Part shown: one piece after another, positions 25,461 to 34,435 of the stretch
Layout of the letters: each line of letters starts with the position of its first letter
Position numbering within the stretch: position 1 is the first letter of the stretch
DNA from: Acrocarpospora corrugata
GTDB taxonomy: Bacteria > Actinomycetota > Actinomycetes > Streptosporangiales > Streptosporangiaceae
Direction of reading: 5' to 3'
NCBI RefSeq assembly: GCF_009687845.1
Contig: NZ_BLAD01000073.1
Coordinates: forward strand, 19,793 to 83,792
Length of the DNA: 64,000 nt
The notes under the pieces: generated by a model
Databases searched by the model: none
Told to the model about the DNA's origin: nothing
Seen by the model: the letters and a program-made list of their open reading frames with translations, nothing else
Made by a program: the position numbers and the translations under genes

Positions 25461-26288
25461 GTGAGCAACCCCATCAGACAGAAGCGCCCGGCCGGCATCC
25501 TGGGCGCCGGGCTGGTCATCGCGCTCGGGGCTCTGACCGCCTGTAGCTCCGGAACCCCGATCGCGGCCGAGTCGGGCACCCCCTCGCCCCCGGCGGCGGT
25601 CCCGTCCGCGATTCAGACGGAACTGCCAGACCCGAGCCCGAGCGCCGCGCCGGTGGACCCCCGCAAGGTGACCTGCGAGTACCGCAAGGACGACAGCGGC
25701 AGCCCGGCCAAGTTCGTCGGCCTGCCGTCCAAGAAGCCGACCAAGGCCGCGCTGCGCGCCAAGACCATGACCGTGCGCACCAACCACGGCGACATCGTGA
25801 TCGAGCTCACGCCGCAGACGCCGTGCACGGTGAACTCCTTCGCGTTCCTGGCGGGCAAGAAATACTTCGACAACACGGTCTGCCACCGTCTCGTGACGGT
25901 GAAGACCAACGGGGTGGACCTGCTGCAGTGCGGCGATCCGCAGGCCAAGGGCGACGGCAAGAACAAGACCGACGGGACCGGCGGCCCGGGTTACCTGTTC
26001 CCGGATGAGAACCTCGGTCCGCAGTACGTGCGCGGAGTGGTCTTCATGGCGCAGGGCGGGGACGCGGCCAACTCCAACGGCAGCCAGTTCGCGATCTCCT
26101 TCAGCAACGAGAACGCCCAGCTGCCCGCCGCGTACACGCCGTTCGGCGTGGTGGTGAAGGGCATGGAGATCGTCGACAAGATCGCCGCGGGGGGCGTCAA
26201 CGCCTTCGTGGACGACATCACCAGCGACGAGGGCGGCTCCAGCGCGCCCAAGATCCCGGTCCGGATCAAGACCGTCGTGGTCAGCTGA
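25461..26288 (+). CDS. Cyclophilin-type peptidyl-prolyl isomerase lipoprotein
   Basis: A 275-residue lipoprotein. The signal peptide ends in a lipobox LTAC near residue 29, so the protein should be anchored outside the membrane. A Pro/Ser-rich linker precedes the cyclophilin domain (about 100-270), with NHGDIVIELTPQTPCTVNSF, CHRLV, VVFMAQGGDAANSNGSQFAI and a late YTPFGVVVKG. The Arg, Gln and Phe positions of active cyclophilins are largely kept. GTG 25461 has GGAAGG at good spacing and removes 39 implausible residues. Confidence 0.92.
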   Translation: MSNPIRQKRPAGILGAGLVIALGALTACSSGTPIAAESGTPSPPAAVPSAIQTELPDPSPSAAPVDPRKVTCEYRKDDSGSPAKFVGLPSKKPTKAALRAKTMTVRTNHGDIVIELTPQTPCTVNSFAFLAGKKYFDNTVCHRLVTVKTNGVDLLQCGDPQAKGDGKNKTDGTGGPGYLFPDENLGPQYVRGVVFMAQGGDAANSNGSQFAISFSNENAQLPAAYTPFGVVVKGMEIVDKIAAGGVNAFVDDITSDEGGSSAPKIPVRIKTVVVS

Positions 26289-26292
26289 CGGC

Positions 26293-27738
26293 TCACACCA
26301 CCAGCGGGTGCAGCGAGGCGCGGCGGCGGGTGCCGTCGTATTCGGCCCAGGCGGCGGCCAGGCGGGTGACCGATTCGGTCAGTTCGGCCTCCGGGTGCAC
26401 GAACGGGAGCCGGAGGCGGTCCACGTGCTCGCCTGCCGGGTCGAAGGCCGGGCCCGGCGGGACGGCCACGCCGTGCCGGGCGGTCAGCTGGGCGAAGGCG
26501 CCCGCGTCGCCGCGCGGCAGCCGTACCCACAGGGTCTGGCCGCCCAGGGCGGGGTCGTGGGACCAGGTCGGAAGCTGGGCGCTGAGCTGGGCGCGCAGGT
26601 GGTCGTGGCGCCGCTGGAGGATGGCGATCCGGGTGTCGCGTACCTCGTCGAGGCGGTCGAGCAGGGTGACGGCGGCCAGCTGGGCGAGCACGTCGCCGCC
26701 CAGGTCGTGGATGGCGCGCAGGCGAGCCAGGCGGGAGATCACCGGCGCGGCGGCGCGGGTCCAGCCGACCCGGAGGCCGCCCCAGATGAGTTTGCTGAGC
26801 GAGGCGATGGTGATGAGCTGCTCCCCTGCGGCGTACGCGGCCAGCGGGAGCGGGACCTCGCCGTCGAAGCAGAGCTCCGCGGGGACCTCGTCGTCGATCA
26901 CCGGGACGTCGGCCTCGGCCGCCCAGCGGGCCAGGCGGCGCCGGGCCAGTGGGGGCATGATCAGGCCGGTCGGATTGTGCGCGGTCGGGATCAGGTACGC
27001 CAGGGCGGGCTTGCCCACCTCGGGCTCACGCGGCGCGAGCAGCCCCAGCTCGTGGGCTTCGGCGAGGTCGCACGGCGAGAGCAGAGCCCCGGCGTCGCGG
27101 AAGATCTCGATGGCGCTCGGATAGGTCGGGGTCTCGATCCGCACCGTGTCGCCCGGCGCGACCAGCAGCGCGGTGATCAGCGAGATGGCCTGCTGCCCGC
27201 CGGTGGTGACCAGGATCTGGTCCGGCTCTGTGGGCAGGCCGCGGCGGCGGTAGTACTCGGCCAGCGCCCGCCGCAGATCCGGATATCCCGCCGGGTGGTA
27301 GCCGATGTCGTGACGAATCCGGCTTAGCCGGAGGATCGCCGTCTGGTACGCCTCGATCAGTTCGGGCGGCGGTTCGATCGGGGCGGCGCAGGTCAGCAGT
27401 GTCACCCCGTCCGGGGGATCGAGCACGTGCAGCAGCAGCGGATTGGTGACGCCGTCCGCCGCCCGGGTGGCGGGCAGCTCCGCCTCGGCCACCCGGGTGC
27501 CGCTGCCCTGCCGCCGGACCAGCCGCCCTTCCTGCTGCAGCAGGTCGTAGGCCGCGACCACCGTGCCGCGCCCGACCGCCAGCCGCCGCGCCAGCACCCG
27601 ATCCGGCGGCAGCGCCGACCCCGGGGGCAGCAGCCCGTCGTCGATCAGGGCCCGCAGCCGGATGGCGAGCAGCAGGTACAGCGGCCCCCGCCCGGACGCC
27701 CAGCGCCCCAGCAGTCCGACCATCCGCTCGCAGTCCAC
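26293..27738 (-). CDS. MocR-type regulator: GntR HTH fused to aminotransferase domain
   Basis: A 481-residue PLP-dependent regulator. The N-terminal GntR winged HTH spans about residues 12-80 (PPDRVLARRLAVGRGTVVAAYDLLQQEG). The type I aminotransferase fold follows (about 110-470), with TTGGQQAISL, YLIPTAHNPTGLIMP, VIDDEVPAEL and the probable PLP lysine in ASLSKLIWGGLRVGW. GTG 27738 is chosen because GGAGG lies 4 nt upstream. It diverges from a transsulfuration-type enzyme across an 84-bp region holding repeated ATTGG half-sites, so it probably controls that operon in response to PLP or an amino acid. Confidence 0.92.
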   Translation of the reverse strand: MDCERMVGLLGRWASGRGPLYLLLAIRLRALIDDGLLPPGSALPPDRVLARRLAVGRGTVVAAYDLLQQEGRLVRRQGSGTRVAEAELPATRAADGVTNPLLLHVLDPPDGVTLLTCAAPIEPPPELIEAYQTAILRLSRIRHDIGYHPAGYPDLRRALAEYYRRRGLPTEPDQILVTTGGQQAISLITALLVAPGDTVRIETPTYPSAIEIFRDAGALLSPCDLAEAHELGLLAPREPEVGKPALAYLIPTAHNPTGLIMPPLARRRLARWAAEADVPVIDDEVPAELCFDGEVPLPLAAYAAGEQLITIASLSKLIWGGLRVGWTRAAAPVISRLARLRAIHDLGGDVLAQLAAVTLLDRLDEVRDTRIAILQRRHDHLRAQLSAQLPTWSHDPALGGQTLWVRLPRGDAGAFAQLTARHGVAVPPGPAFDPAGEHVDRLRLPFVHPEAELTESVTRLAAAWAEYDGTRRRASLHPLVV

Positions 27739-27747
27739 GATGCCTCC

Positions 27748-27783
27748 ATTGGTTCGAGAAGCGGACCAATTCCGTGCCATTGG
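27748..27783. promoter_or_regulatory. Candidate MocR operator
   Basis: ATTGGT at 27748-27753 and ACCAAT at 27765-27770 form an inverted pair, and a third ATTGG follows at 27779-27783. Combined direct and inverted half-sites are typical of MocR targets. It lies in the divergent promoter region. Confidence 0.5.
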
Positions 27784-27822
27784 ATCTGACAAAGTGCCGG
27801 GTGACAAGCCATCCTTGGCGAT

Positions 27823-29007
27823 ATGAGTGCTTTTCGACCCGAAACGCGGCTTGTTCACCTGCCGAAGCCGGTGCTGAACGGGAGTACCCCGATCTCGGTG
27901 CCGATCTACCAGACGTCGGGGTTCCAGTTCGAGGATCCCTCGGTGTTCGCGGACGGGATGACCCGTCCGGACGGCGCGTTCGTCTACGGGCGCTACTCCA
28001 ACCCGACCGTACGCTCCCTGGAGGAGGCCGTCGCCGGGCTCGAAGGGGGCGTGGCTGCCGTGGCCGCCGCCTCCGGCATGGGCGCGATCAACATGGTGCT
28101 GCTCGGGCTGCTCCAGCCCGGCGACCACGTCATCGCCCAGCACGCCCTCTACGGCGGCACCGCGCACATGCTCGACGACCTGGTCGAACGGTTCGGGCTC
28201 CAGGTCAGCTACGTGGCCGAGGACGACCCGGCGGCGGTCCTGGCGGCCGTCCGGCCGCAGACCAAGCTGCTCTACCTGGAGACCATCGCCAACCCGATGA
28301 CCCAGGTCGCCGACCTGCCCGCGATGTGCGCCGCCGCGCGCGAGGCCGGGATCCTGACCGCGGTGGACAACACCTTCGCCTCGCCGATCCTGTGCCGCCC
28401 GATCGAGCACGGCGCCGACATCGTCCTGCACTCCACCACCAAGTACCTGAGCGGCCACGCCGACCTGCTCGGCGGCATGGCCGTCTTCGCCGACGACGCC
28501 CTGTACCGGAAGGTCTGGTCCTACTCCTGCGCCCTGGGCGCCACCCCCGACCCGTTCGCGTCCTGGCTGACCCTGCGCGGCATGCAGACGCTCGCGGTCC
28601 GGATGGAACGCCACTGCGCCAACGCCCGCGTCCTGGCCACCCGCCTGGCCGAACACCCGGCGGTCGCCGCCGTGCACTGGCCCGGCCTCACCACCCACCC
28701 CTCCCACGATCTGGCCGCCAAGCTGCTCTCCGACTTCAACGGCGTGCTCTCCTTCGACCTGCGCGGCGGCCGCCCGGCCGGCGAGCGTTTCATGAGCGCG
28801 GTACGGCTGGCGCTGCTGGCCCCCTCCCTGGGCGGCGTCGAGACTCTGGTCCTGCACCCGGCCAGCACCTCGCACCGCCTGCTCGACGACGCCCAGCTCG
28901 CCCAGGCCGGGATCGGCCAGGGCACGGTCCGCGTCGCGGTCGGCATCGAGCACGCCGAGGACCTCTGGGACGACCTGACCCAGGCTCTGGAAATCGCGGA
29001 CCAGTAG
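27823..29007 (+). CDS. Cys/Met metabolism PLP-dependent enzyme (cystathionine gamma-synthase/methionine gamma-lyase family)
   Basis: A 394-residue cytoplasmic enzyme of the transsulfuration family. It has VPIYQTSGFQFED, the YGRYSNPT motif, ASGMGAINMVLLGLL, the PLP Asp in TAVDNTFASP and the Schiff-base Lys in HSTTKYLSGHADLLGG. The sequence does not separate cystathionine synthase or lyase from methionine gamma-lyase. It is followed 9 bp later by a threonine-dehydratase-like gene and diverges from a MocR regulator, which suggests catabolism of a sulfur or hydroxy amino acid. Confidence 0.9.
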   Translation: MSAFRPETRLVHLPKPVLNGSTPISVPIYQTSGFQFEDPSVFADGMTRPDGAFVYGRYSNPTVRSLEEAVAGLEGGVAAVAAASGMGAINMVLLGLLQPGDHVIAQHALYGGTAHMLDDLVERFGLQVSYVAEDDPAAVLAAVRPQTKLLYLETIANPMTQVADLPAMCAAAREAGILTAVDNTFASPILCRPIEHGADIVLHSTTKYLSGHADLLGGMAVFADDALYRKVWSYSCALGATPDPFASWLTLRGMQTLAVRMERHCANARVLATRLAEHPAVAAVHWPGLTTHPSHDLAAKLLSDFNGVLSFDLRGGRPAGERFMSAVRLALLAPSLGGVETLVLHPASTSHRLLDDAQLAQAGIGQGTVRVAVGIEHAEDLWDDLTQALEIADQ

Positions 29008-29016
29008 AGTGCGCGG

Positions 29017-29919
29017 ATGACTGTCACGCGGGCGGACGTGGACCGGGCCTCCGGCCGGATCGCGGGGTACGCGCTGCGCACCCCCGTAATCGAGGTCGAA
29101 CCCGGGCGATGGCTGAAGCTGGAATGCCTCCAGCACTCGGGCTCCTTCAAGGTCCGGGGCGCCTTCAACCGCATGCTCGGCGCCACCCCGCCCGCCGCCG
29201 GAATCATCGCCGCCAGCGGCGGCAACCACGGCCTCGCGGTCGCGTACGCGGCCCGCCGCCTGGGCGTGCGCGCCGAGATCTTCGTGCCCGAGGTCTGCGC
29301 GCCGGTGAAGATCGCGGGCCTGCGCGCGCTCGGCGCGCGGGTCGTCGTCACCGGCGCGATCTACCAGGAGGCCCTGGACGCCTCCAGGAAACGCGCCGCG
29401 GAGACCGGGGCGGTGGATATCCACGCCTACGACCAGCTCGACGTCGCCGCCGGGCAGGGCACGCTGGCGGCCGAACTCCTGGAGCAGATCCCCGATCTGG
29501 ACACGGTCGTGGTGGCGGTGGGCGGCGGCGGCCTGGTGGCCGGGGTCGTGGCCGGACTCGACGGCCGCGCCAAGGTGGTCGCCGTCGAACCGGAACGCAT
29601 CCCCACCCTGCGCGCCGCCCTCGACGCGGGCGAGCCCGTCCGGGTCGGCGTCTCCGGCGTGGGCGCGGACGCCCTGGGGGCGAGCACGATCGGGCGGCTC
29701 GCGTACGACACGGTGGCCGGGCACGTCACCAGCGTGCTGGTGTCCGACGAGGCGATCATCGAGGCCCGCCACGCGCTGTGGCACGACCACCATGTCGCGG
29801 CCGAGCACGCGGGGGCCGCGGCCCTGGCCGCGCTGCGCGCCGGTGTCTACACGCCGGACGAAGGGGAGCGGGTGGCCGTGATCGTGTGCGGGTCGAACAC
29901 GGACCCGGCCACCCTGTGA
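29017..29919 (+). CDS. Serine/threonine dehydratase-like PLP enzyme
   Basis: A 300-residue fold-type II PLP enzyme. The PLP lysine sits in SGSFKVRGAFNRM near residue 45, the substrate loop ASGGNHGLAVAYAA near 68, and the phosphate-binding Gly run VAVGGGGLVAGVVAGL near 170. There is no C-terminal ACT regulatory domain, so it resembles catabolic threonine/serine ammonia-lyases or ectoine-pathway EutB-like relatives. It is 9 bp downstream of the transsulfuration-type gene, so both are probably in one MocR-controlled operon. It is convergent with panB, 1 bp apart. Confidence 0.88.
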   Translation: MTVTRADVDRASGRIAGYALRTPVIEVEPGRWLKLECLQHSGSFKVRGAFNRMLGATPPAAGIIAASGGNHGLAVAYAARRLGVRAEIFVPEVCAPVKIAGLRALGARVVVTGAIYQEALDASRKRAAETGAVDIHAYDQLDVAAGQGTLAAELLEQIPDLDTVVVAVGGGGLVAGVVAGLDGRAKVVAVEPERIPTLRAALDAGEPVRVGVSGVGADALGASTIGRLAYDTVAGHVTSVLVSDEAIIEARHALWHDHHVAAEHAGAAALAALRAGVYTPDEGERVAVIVCGSNTDPATL

Positions 29920-29920
29920 G

Positions 29921-30760
29921 TCAGCTGTAGCTGTGCTCGGGGGCGGGGAACGCGCCGTTCACGACTTCGTCGGCGAAAGTGCGGACCGCGCGGTCCATCT
30001 CGCCGGCCAGGTCCGAGTACTTCTTCACGAACTTGGCCGGGTGCTCGGTCAGGCCCATCAGGTCCTGCCAGACGAGCACCTGGGCGTCCGTGCCCGGCCC
30101 CGCGCCGATACCGATGGTGGGGATGGACAGCGCTGCGGTGACCCGGTTGGCCAGATCGGTGGGGACACATTCGAGGACGACGGAGAAGGCACCCGCGTGT
30201 TCGAGCGCCTTCGCGTCGGCCATCAACTCGTCGCCGGACTGCCCCCGGCCCTGAACCCGATACCCCCCGAAGGCGTTCACCGACTGCGGAGTCAGACCGA
30301 GATGCCCCATGACGGGGATACCCGCCGATACGAGGACCTCGACCTGGGGGAGAACCCGCGCGCCGCCTTCGAGCTTGACCGCGTGCGCCCCCGCCTCCTT
30401 CATGAACCGGGCCGCCGACTCCAGCGCCTGCTGGGGTGAGGACTGGTAGGAGCCGAACGGCAGGTCCGCGACGACCATGGCCCGGGATGAGCCCCGGACG
30501 ACCGCCGCGGTGAGGGAGATGAGGTTGTCGACGGTCACGGGGAGCGTCGAGTCGTACCCGAAGACCACCATCGCGGCCGAGTCGCCGACCAGCATGACGG
30601 GGATGCCCGCCTGGTCGAAGACCCGCGCGGTCATCGCGTCGTACGCGGTGACCATCGGCCAGCGCTCGTGCCGCGCCTTGGCTGCGGCTATGTCGCGGAC
30701 GGTGACCCTGCGCCCGGCGTTCCCGCCATAGAGCGCGCTTGCAGCACTAACAGAGGACAT
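29921..30760 (-). CDS. panB: 3-methyl-2-oxobutanoate hydroxymethyltransferase
   Basis: First enzyme of the pantothenate pathway, 279 residues. It adds a hydroxymethyl group from methylene-tetrahydrofolate to ketoisovalerate. The hallmarks MVTAYDAMTARVFDQAGIPVMLVGDSAAMVVFGYDSTLPV, in sections, and ADLPFGSYQ, VKLEGG, MGHLGLTPQ and IGIGAGPGTDAQVLVWQDLMGL are all present, including the Mg-binding Asp residues and the catalytic Glu. ATG 30760 is preferred because GGAGG lies 4 nt upstream, inside the alternative longer start. Confidence 0.96.
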   Translation of the reverse strand: MSSVSAASALYGGNAGRRVTVRDIAAAKARHERWPMVTAYDAMTARVFDQAGIPVMLVGDSAAMVVFGYDSTLPVTVDNLISLTAAVVRGSSRAMVVADLPFGSYQSSPQQALESAARFMKEAGAHAVKLEGGARVLPQVEVLVSAGIPVMGHLGLTPQSVNAFGGYRVQGRGQSGDELMADAKALEHAGAFSVVLECVPTDLANRVTAALSIPTIGIGAGPGTDAQVLVWQDLMGLTEHPAKFVKKYSDLAGEMDRAVRTFADEVVNGAFPAPEHSYS

Positions 30761-30919
30761 GGCTACCTCCATGGTCTCGTGGCGCCCCTGTGGCGTCCCC
30801 GGACAGTCAGATCATTGCATGCCGTCAGCAGCTCAGAACACCCCAGACGGCCACGGTAATCCGGTGGCGGAAGTGTCGGGGTCGCACGGCACAATGCCAT
30901 GCGGAGGTAAGTCGCGAAA

Positions 30920-32101
30920 ATGGAAATAGAACCTTACCGGCGGGTCTTCGCCCAGCCGGGTGTGCGGACGTTGCTGCTGGTCGGGCTGTTCGCCCGGATC
31001 CCGGTGACGGCCACCAGCCTGGTGCTGACGCTGCACACGGTGAACACGCTGGGCCACACCTGGACCCAGGCGGGCCTGGTCGCGGCCTCGGCCACGATCG
31101 GGACGGCGGTCGGTTCGCCGGTCTCCGGCTGGCTCATCGACCGCTACGGTGTGCGGCCGGTGATCCTGGTCACCATGCTGGCGCAGTTCGCGTTCTGGCT
31201 GTCGGCGCCGCTGCTGTCGTATCCGGCGCTGCTGGCGCTGGCCGCGGTGAGCGGGCTGCTGATGCTGCCGATCTTCGGAGTGATCCGGCAGTGCCTGGCG
31301 GCGATGGTGCCGCCGGAGAGCCACCGGACCGGTTTCGCGCTCGACTCGATGGCCACCGAAGCCTCGTTCATGATCGGCCCGGCGGTGGCCGCGGCCGGCG
31401 TGATCGCCTCGTCCAGCGCGACCGCCATGGTGGTGATCTCGGTCGGCTTCCTCGGCTCGGGGCTCGCCCTGATCCTGCTGAACCCGCCCACCAGGTCCGA
31501 GGCCGAACGCGCGGCCGAGACCGGCGAGCGCATCCCCCGGCGGCAGTGGCTGACGCCGCGGCTGCTCACCGCGCTGGCGATGGGCTCCACGCTCTGCTTC
31601 GTGCTGACCGCCACCGACCTGGCCATCGTCGCCTCGCTGCAGGAGAGCGGCCAGACCGGCTGGATCGGGCTGGTCATCGCGCTGTGGTGCTTCGCGTCGC
31701 TGATCGGCGGGTTCGTCTACGGTGGCCTGTCGCGCGGCTTCTCCCCGCTGGTGATGATCGCCGGACTGAGCGCCCTGACGGTCCCGGTCGGCCTGGTCGG
31801 CGGCGGCTGGTGGTGGCTCAGCCTGGCGCTGATCCCCGGCGGCCTGCTCTGCGCGCCCTCCCTCTCCTCCACCGTGGACATCGCCAGCAAGTGGGCGCCC
31901 GCCGCGGCGCGCGGCGAGGTGATGGGCCTGCACGGCACCTTCCTGACCGTGGGCGTCGCCTGCGCGAGCCCGATCGCCGGCGGGATCATCGACGGGGCCG
32001 GCCCCGGCTGGGCGTTCGCCGGGGCGGGCCTGATCGGTCTGGCCGCCGTCGCCGCCGCGACGCCCTTCTGGCGGCGGGCGCCGGAACCGGTGCTCGCCTG
32101 A
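30920..32101 (+). CDS. MFS transporter
   Basis: A 393-residue membrane protein with about 12 hydrophobic segments. The loop 2-3 motif GSPVSGWLIDRYGVRPV is the usual MFS signature. The second half starts after a charged central loop (SEAERAAETGERIPRRQW). The substrate is unknown. GCGGAGG lies 12-16 nt upstream of the ATG, rather far for a ribosome-binding site. It ends about 110 bp before the second transporter gene and its operator cluster, so the two are probably separate units. Confidence 0.88.
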   Translation: MEIEPYRRVFAQPGVRTLLLVGLFARIPVTATSLVLTLHTVNTLGHTWTQAGLVAASATIGTAVGSPVSGWLIDRYGVRPVILVTMLAQFAFWLSAPLLSYPALLALAAVSGLLMLPIFGVIRQCLAAMVPPESHRTGFALDSMATEASFMIGPAVAAAGVIASSSATAMVVISVGFLGSGLALILLNPPTRSEAERAAETGERIPRRQWLTPRLLTALAMGSTLCFVLTATDLAIVASLQESGQTGWIGLVIALWCFASLIGGFVYGGLSRGFSPLVMIAGLSALTVPVGLVGGGWWWLSLALIPGGLLCAPSLSSTVDIASKWAPAAARGEVMGLHGTFLTVGVACASPIAGGIIDGAGPGWAFAGAGLIGLAAVAAATPFWRRAPEPVLA

Positions 32102-32139
32102 GGGAATTACCCGCCGATGGAGATTGCTTTACGAGACCG

Positions 32140-32194
32140 TTGCGTATCGTAAAGATCATACGATACGGTTGCGTTGCGAAACTCGACCGTATCG
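32140..32194 (+). promoter_or_regulatory. Promoter with TetR-type operator for the efflux gene
   Basis: CGTATCGT (32143-32150) and ACGATACG (32160-32167) form a perfect 8-9-8 inverted repeat; another CGTATCG copy is at 32188-32194. The repeat covers the spacer between TTGCGT (32140-32145) and TACGGT (32164-32169), 18 bp apart, so a bound repressor would block RNA polymerase. The TetR gene downstream is the obvious candidate. Confidence 0.65.
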
Positions 32195-32212
32195 ATATTA
32201 CTGGGGGAACTC

Positions 32213-33790
32213 GTGGAACCTGACCTAGGTCACCCACGCCGGTGGCAGATCCTCGGCGTGATGGTGTTCAGTCTGCTCGCGGTGGTGCTCGACAACACCA
32301 TCCTGAACGTGGCGATCAAGACGATCGCCGATCCGGTCCACGGGCTGGGCGCCACCCAGGGCGAGCTGGAGTGGGCGATGAACTCCTACACCCTCGTCTT
32401 CGCCGGCCTGCTGTTCACCTTCGGCGTGCTCGGCGACCGGTTCGGCCGCAAGCGCATGCTCCTCATCGGCATGGTCCTGTTCGGGCTCGCCTCGCTGGCC
32501 AGCGCGTACTCCCAAGACCCGATGCAGCTCATCATCGCCAGATCGCTGATGGGCATCGGCGGCGCCGCGATCATGCCCGCCACCCTGGCGATCATCTCCA
32601 ACGTCTTCCCGATCAACGAGCGCGGCAAGGCGATCGGCATCTGGGCGGCCGGCGTCGGCATCGCCGTCGCGATCGGCCCGATCACCGGCGGCCTGCTCCT
32701 TGAGCACTTCTGGTGGGGCTCGGTCTTCCTGATCAACGTCCCGATCGTGCTGCTCGCGATCGTCCTGATCGGCACGCTGGTGCCGGACTCCAAGGACCCG
32801 AACAAGACCGCGCTCGACCCGATCGGCGTACTGCTGTCCATCGCGGGCCTGGTCAGCCTGGTCTACGGCATCGTCAGGATCACCGAACTGGGCACCGCCG
32901 CCGACGCCACCGTCATCGTGCCGTCCCTGATCGGCCTGGCCATCCTGGCGGCCTTCGTCTGGTACGAGAGCAGGACCGACCACCCCGCCTTCGACGTGCG
33001 CGAGTTCCGCAACGCCGGCTTCAGCACCGCGATCGCCAGCGTCGGCCTGGTGTTCTTCTCGGCCATGGGCGTGATGTTCTTCATGGCGTTCTACTGGCAG
33101 ATCGTGCGCGGCTTCTCCCCGCTGCAGTCCGGCGCGCTGGTGCTGCCGTTCGCGGTGGCGCAGCTGGCGTTCTCGCCGCAGAGCGCCCGCGCGGTGCAGC
33201 GGTTCGGGGCCAGGGCGGTCAGCACCGCCGCGATGCTGATGATCGCGGCCGCGCTGGCCTGCTACGCGTTCATCTCGGCGGACACCCCGCTGTGGATCCT
33301 GCTGGTGCTCGCGTTCGTGCAGGGCGCGGCGATGGCCAGCGTCATGCCCACCGCGACCACCTCGATCATGAACGCGCTGCCCAGAGAGAAGGCCGGAGTC
33401 GGCTCCTCGATGAGCAACGTGGTCCGCCAGGTCGGCGGCACGCTGGGCATCGCCGTGCTGGGCGCGGCGCTCTCGGCCAGCTACCGGGGCGCGATGGAGG
33501 ACAAGGTCGCCGGCCTGCCGCCGGAGGCCGCGCACGCGGTGACCGAGTCGATCGCGGGGGCCGCCGCGGTCACCGAGCGGATGGGCGCGCAGGGCGCCGC
33601 CCTGATGTCCGTGGCCAACGACGCGTTCGTGGTCGGCATCCGCTGGGCCGCCGTGGGTTCGGCCGCCGTCGCGCTGCTCGGCGCGTTCGTGGTGGGGCGC
33701 TGGATGCCGGCCAAGGGCGCCGAGCGCGCGCCGGTGCGCGCCACCCCCGTGGCCGACGAAGGCGCAGAGAAGGAATCGGCGGTAGTTTGA
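32213..33790 (+). CDS. DHA2-type MFS drug efflux transporter
   Basis: A 525-residue proton-coupled exporter of the 14-helix DHA2 group. It shows LDNTILNVAIKTIADP (motif D1), FGVLGDRFGRKRMLLIG (motif A), and the motif C region GIAVAIGPITGGLLLEHFWWGSVFLINVP. GTG 32213 has GGGGGAA just upstream and removes a 13-residue extension that would run through the operator region. The TetR gene follows 30 bp later on the same strand, a standard efflux pump/repressor layout. Substrates cannot be predicted. Confidence 0.93.
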   Translation: MEPDLGHPRRWQILGVMVFSLLAVVLDNTILNVAIKTIADPVHGLGATQGELEWAMNSYTLVFAGLLFTFGVLGDRFGRKRMLLIGMVLFGLASLASAYSQDPMQLIIARSLMGIGGAAIMPATLAIISNVFPINERGKAIGIWAAGVGIAVAIGPITGGLLLEHFWWGSVFLINVPIVLLAIVLIGTLVPDSKDPNKTALDPIGVLLSIAGLVSLVYGIVRITELGTAADATVIVPSLIGLAILAAFVWYESRTDHPAFDVREFRNAGFSTAIASVGLVFFSAMGVMFFMAFYWQIVRGFSPLQSGALVLPFAVAQLAFSPQSARAVQRFGARAVSTAAMLMIAAALACYAFISADTPLWILLVLAFVQGAAMASVMPTATTSIMNALPREKAGVGSSMSNVVRQVGGTLGIAVLGAALSASYRGAMEDKVAGLPPEAAHAVTESIAGAAAVTERMGAQGAALMSVANDAFVVGIRWAAVGSAAVALLGAFVVGRWMPAKGAERAPVRATPVADEGAEKESAVV

Positions 33791-33820
33791 CGTTCAACCT
33801 GACACGAGAGGAGGCTCCGG

Positions 33821-34435
33821 ATGACCGTGATGGGCACCGCCAGACCCGCGGGGCGTCCCCGGAGTGAGCGGGCCGAGAAGGCGATCGTGGACGCCACCCT
33901 GGATCTGATCGGCGAGGGCACCTCGGTGTCCGAGCTGTCGATCGAGTCGGTGGCGGCCCGCGCCGGAGTCGGCAAGACCACGATCTACCGGCGCTGGGCC
34001 AACAAGGAGGAGCTGGTCGGCGACGCGCTGGCCACCCTCAAGGCCCCGCTGCCGGAGATCGAGGGCCGGACGGTGCGCGAGGATCTGATCGCCTACCTGG
34101 ACGTGATGCGGCAGGACTCGCTGACCGTGCGCACCCGCTGCATCATGAACATCGCGATGAGCGAACCGGAACGCCACCCGCGCCTGTACGAGCGCTTCCA
34201 GCGGACCGCCATCGAACCGCGCAGGGCGGCGATGCGGGCCGTGCTGGAACGCGGCGTCGCCACCGGGGAACTCCGCCCCGACCTGGACGTCGAGATGGCC
34301 ATCGGGATGCTGACCGGCACCATGCTCTGGTACACGAAGGGGGCCGCGCACGGCCTCCTCCCCGGCGGCGTCGTCCCGGCCGACCTCGCGCCCCGGATCG
34401 TGGACGAGGCCCTGCGCGGCTTCCGGCCCAGCTGA
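33821..34435 (+). CDS. TetR family transcriptional regulator
   Basis: A 204-residue repressor. The N-terminal HTH (about residues 16-62) includes TSVSELSIESVAARAGVGKTTIYRRWANKEEL, read in two parts, and the C-terminal ligand domain resembles the AcrR/TetR_C group. A GAGGAGG ribosome site lies 8 nt upstream. It is probably co-transcribed with the DHA2 exporter and represses it through the CGTATCGT inverted repeat. Its stop abuts the convergent nadE stop. Confidence 0.93.
   Translation: MTVMGTARPAGRPRSERAEKAIVDATLDLIGEGTSVSELSIESVAARAGVGKTTIYRRWANKEELVGDALATLKAPLPEIEGRTVREDLIAYLDVMRQDSLTVRTRCIMNIAMSEPERHPRLYERFQRTAIEPRRAAMRAVLERGVATGELRPDLDVEMAIGMLTGTMLWYTKGAAHGLLPGGVVPADLAPRIVDEALRGFRPS

Noticed and set aside
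27739..29808. N-terminal extension of the MocR gene by almost 700 residues
   Set aside because: It runs antisense through two clear PLP-enzyme genes and has shadow composition. A GGAGG site fixes the MocR start at 27738.
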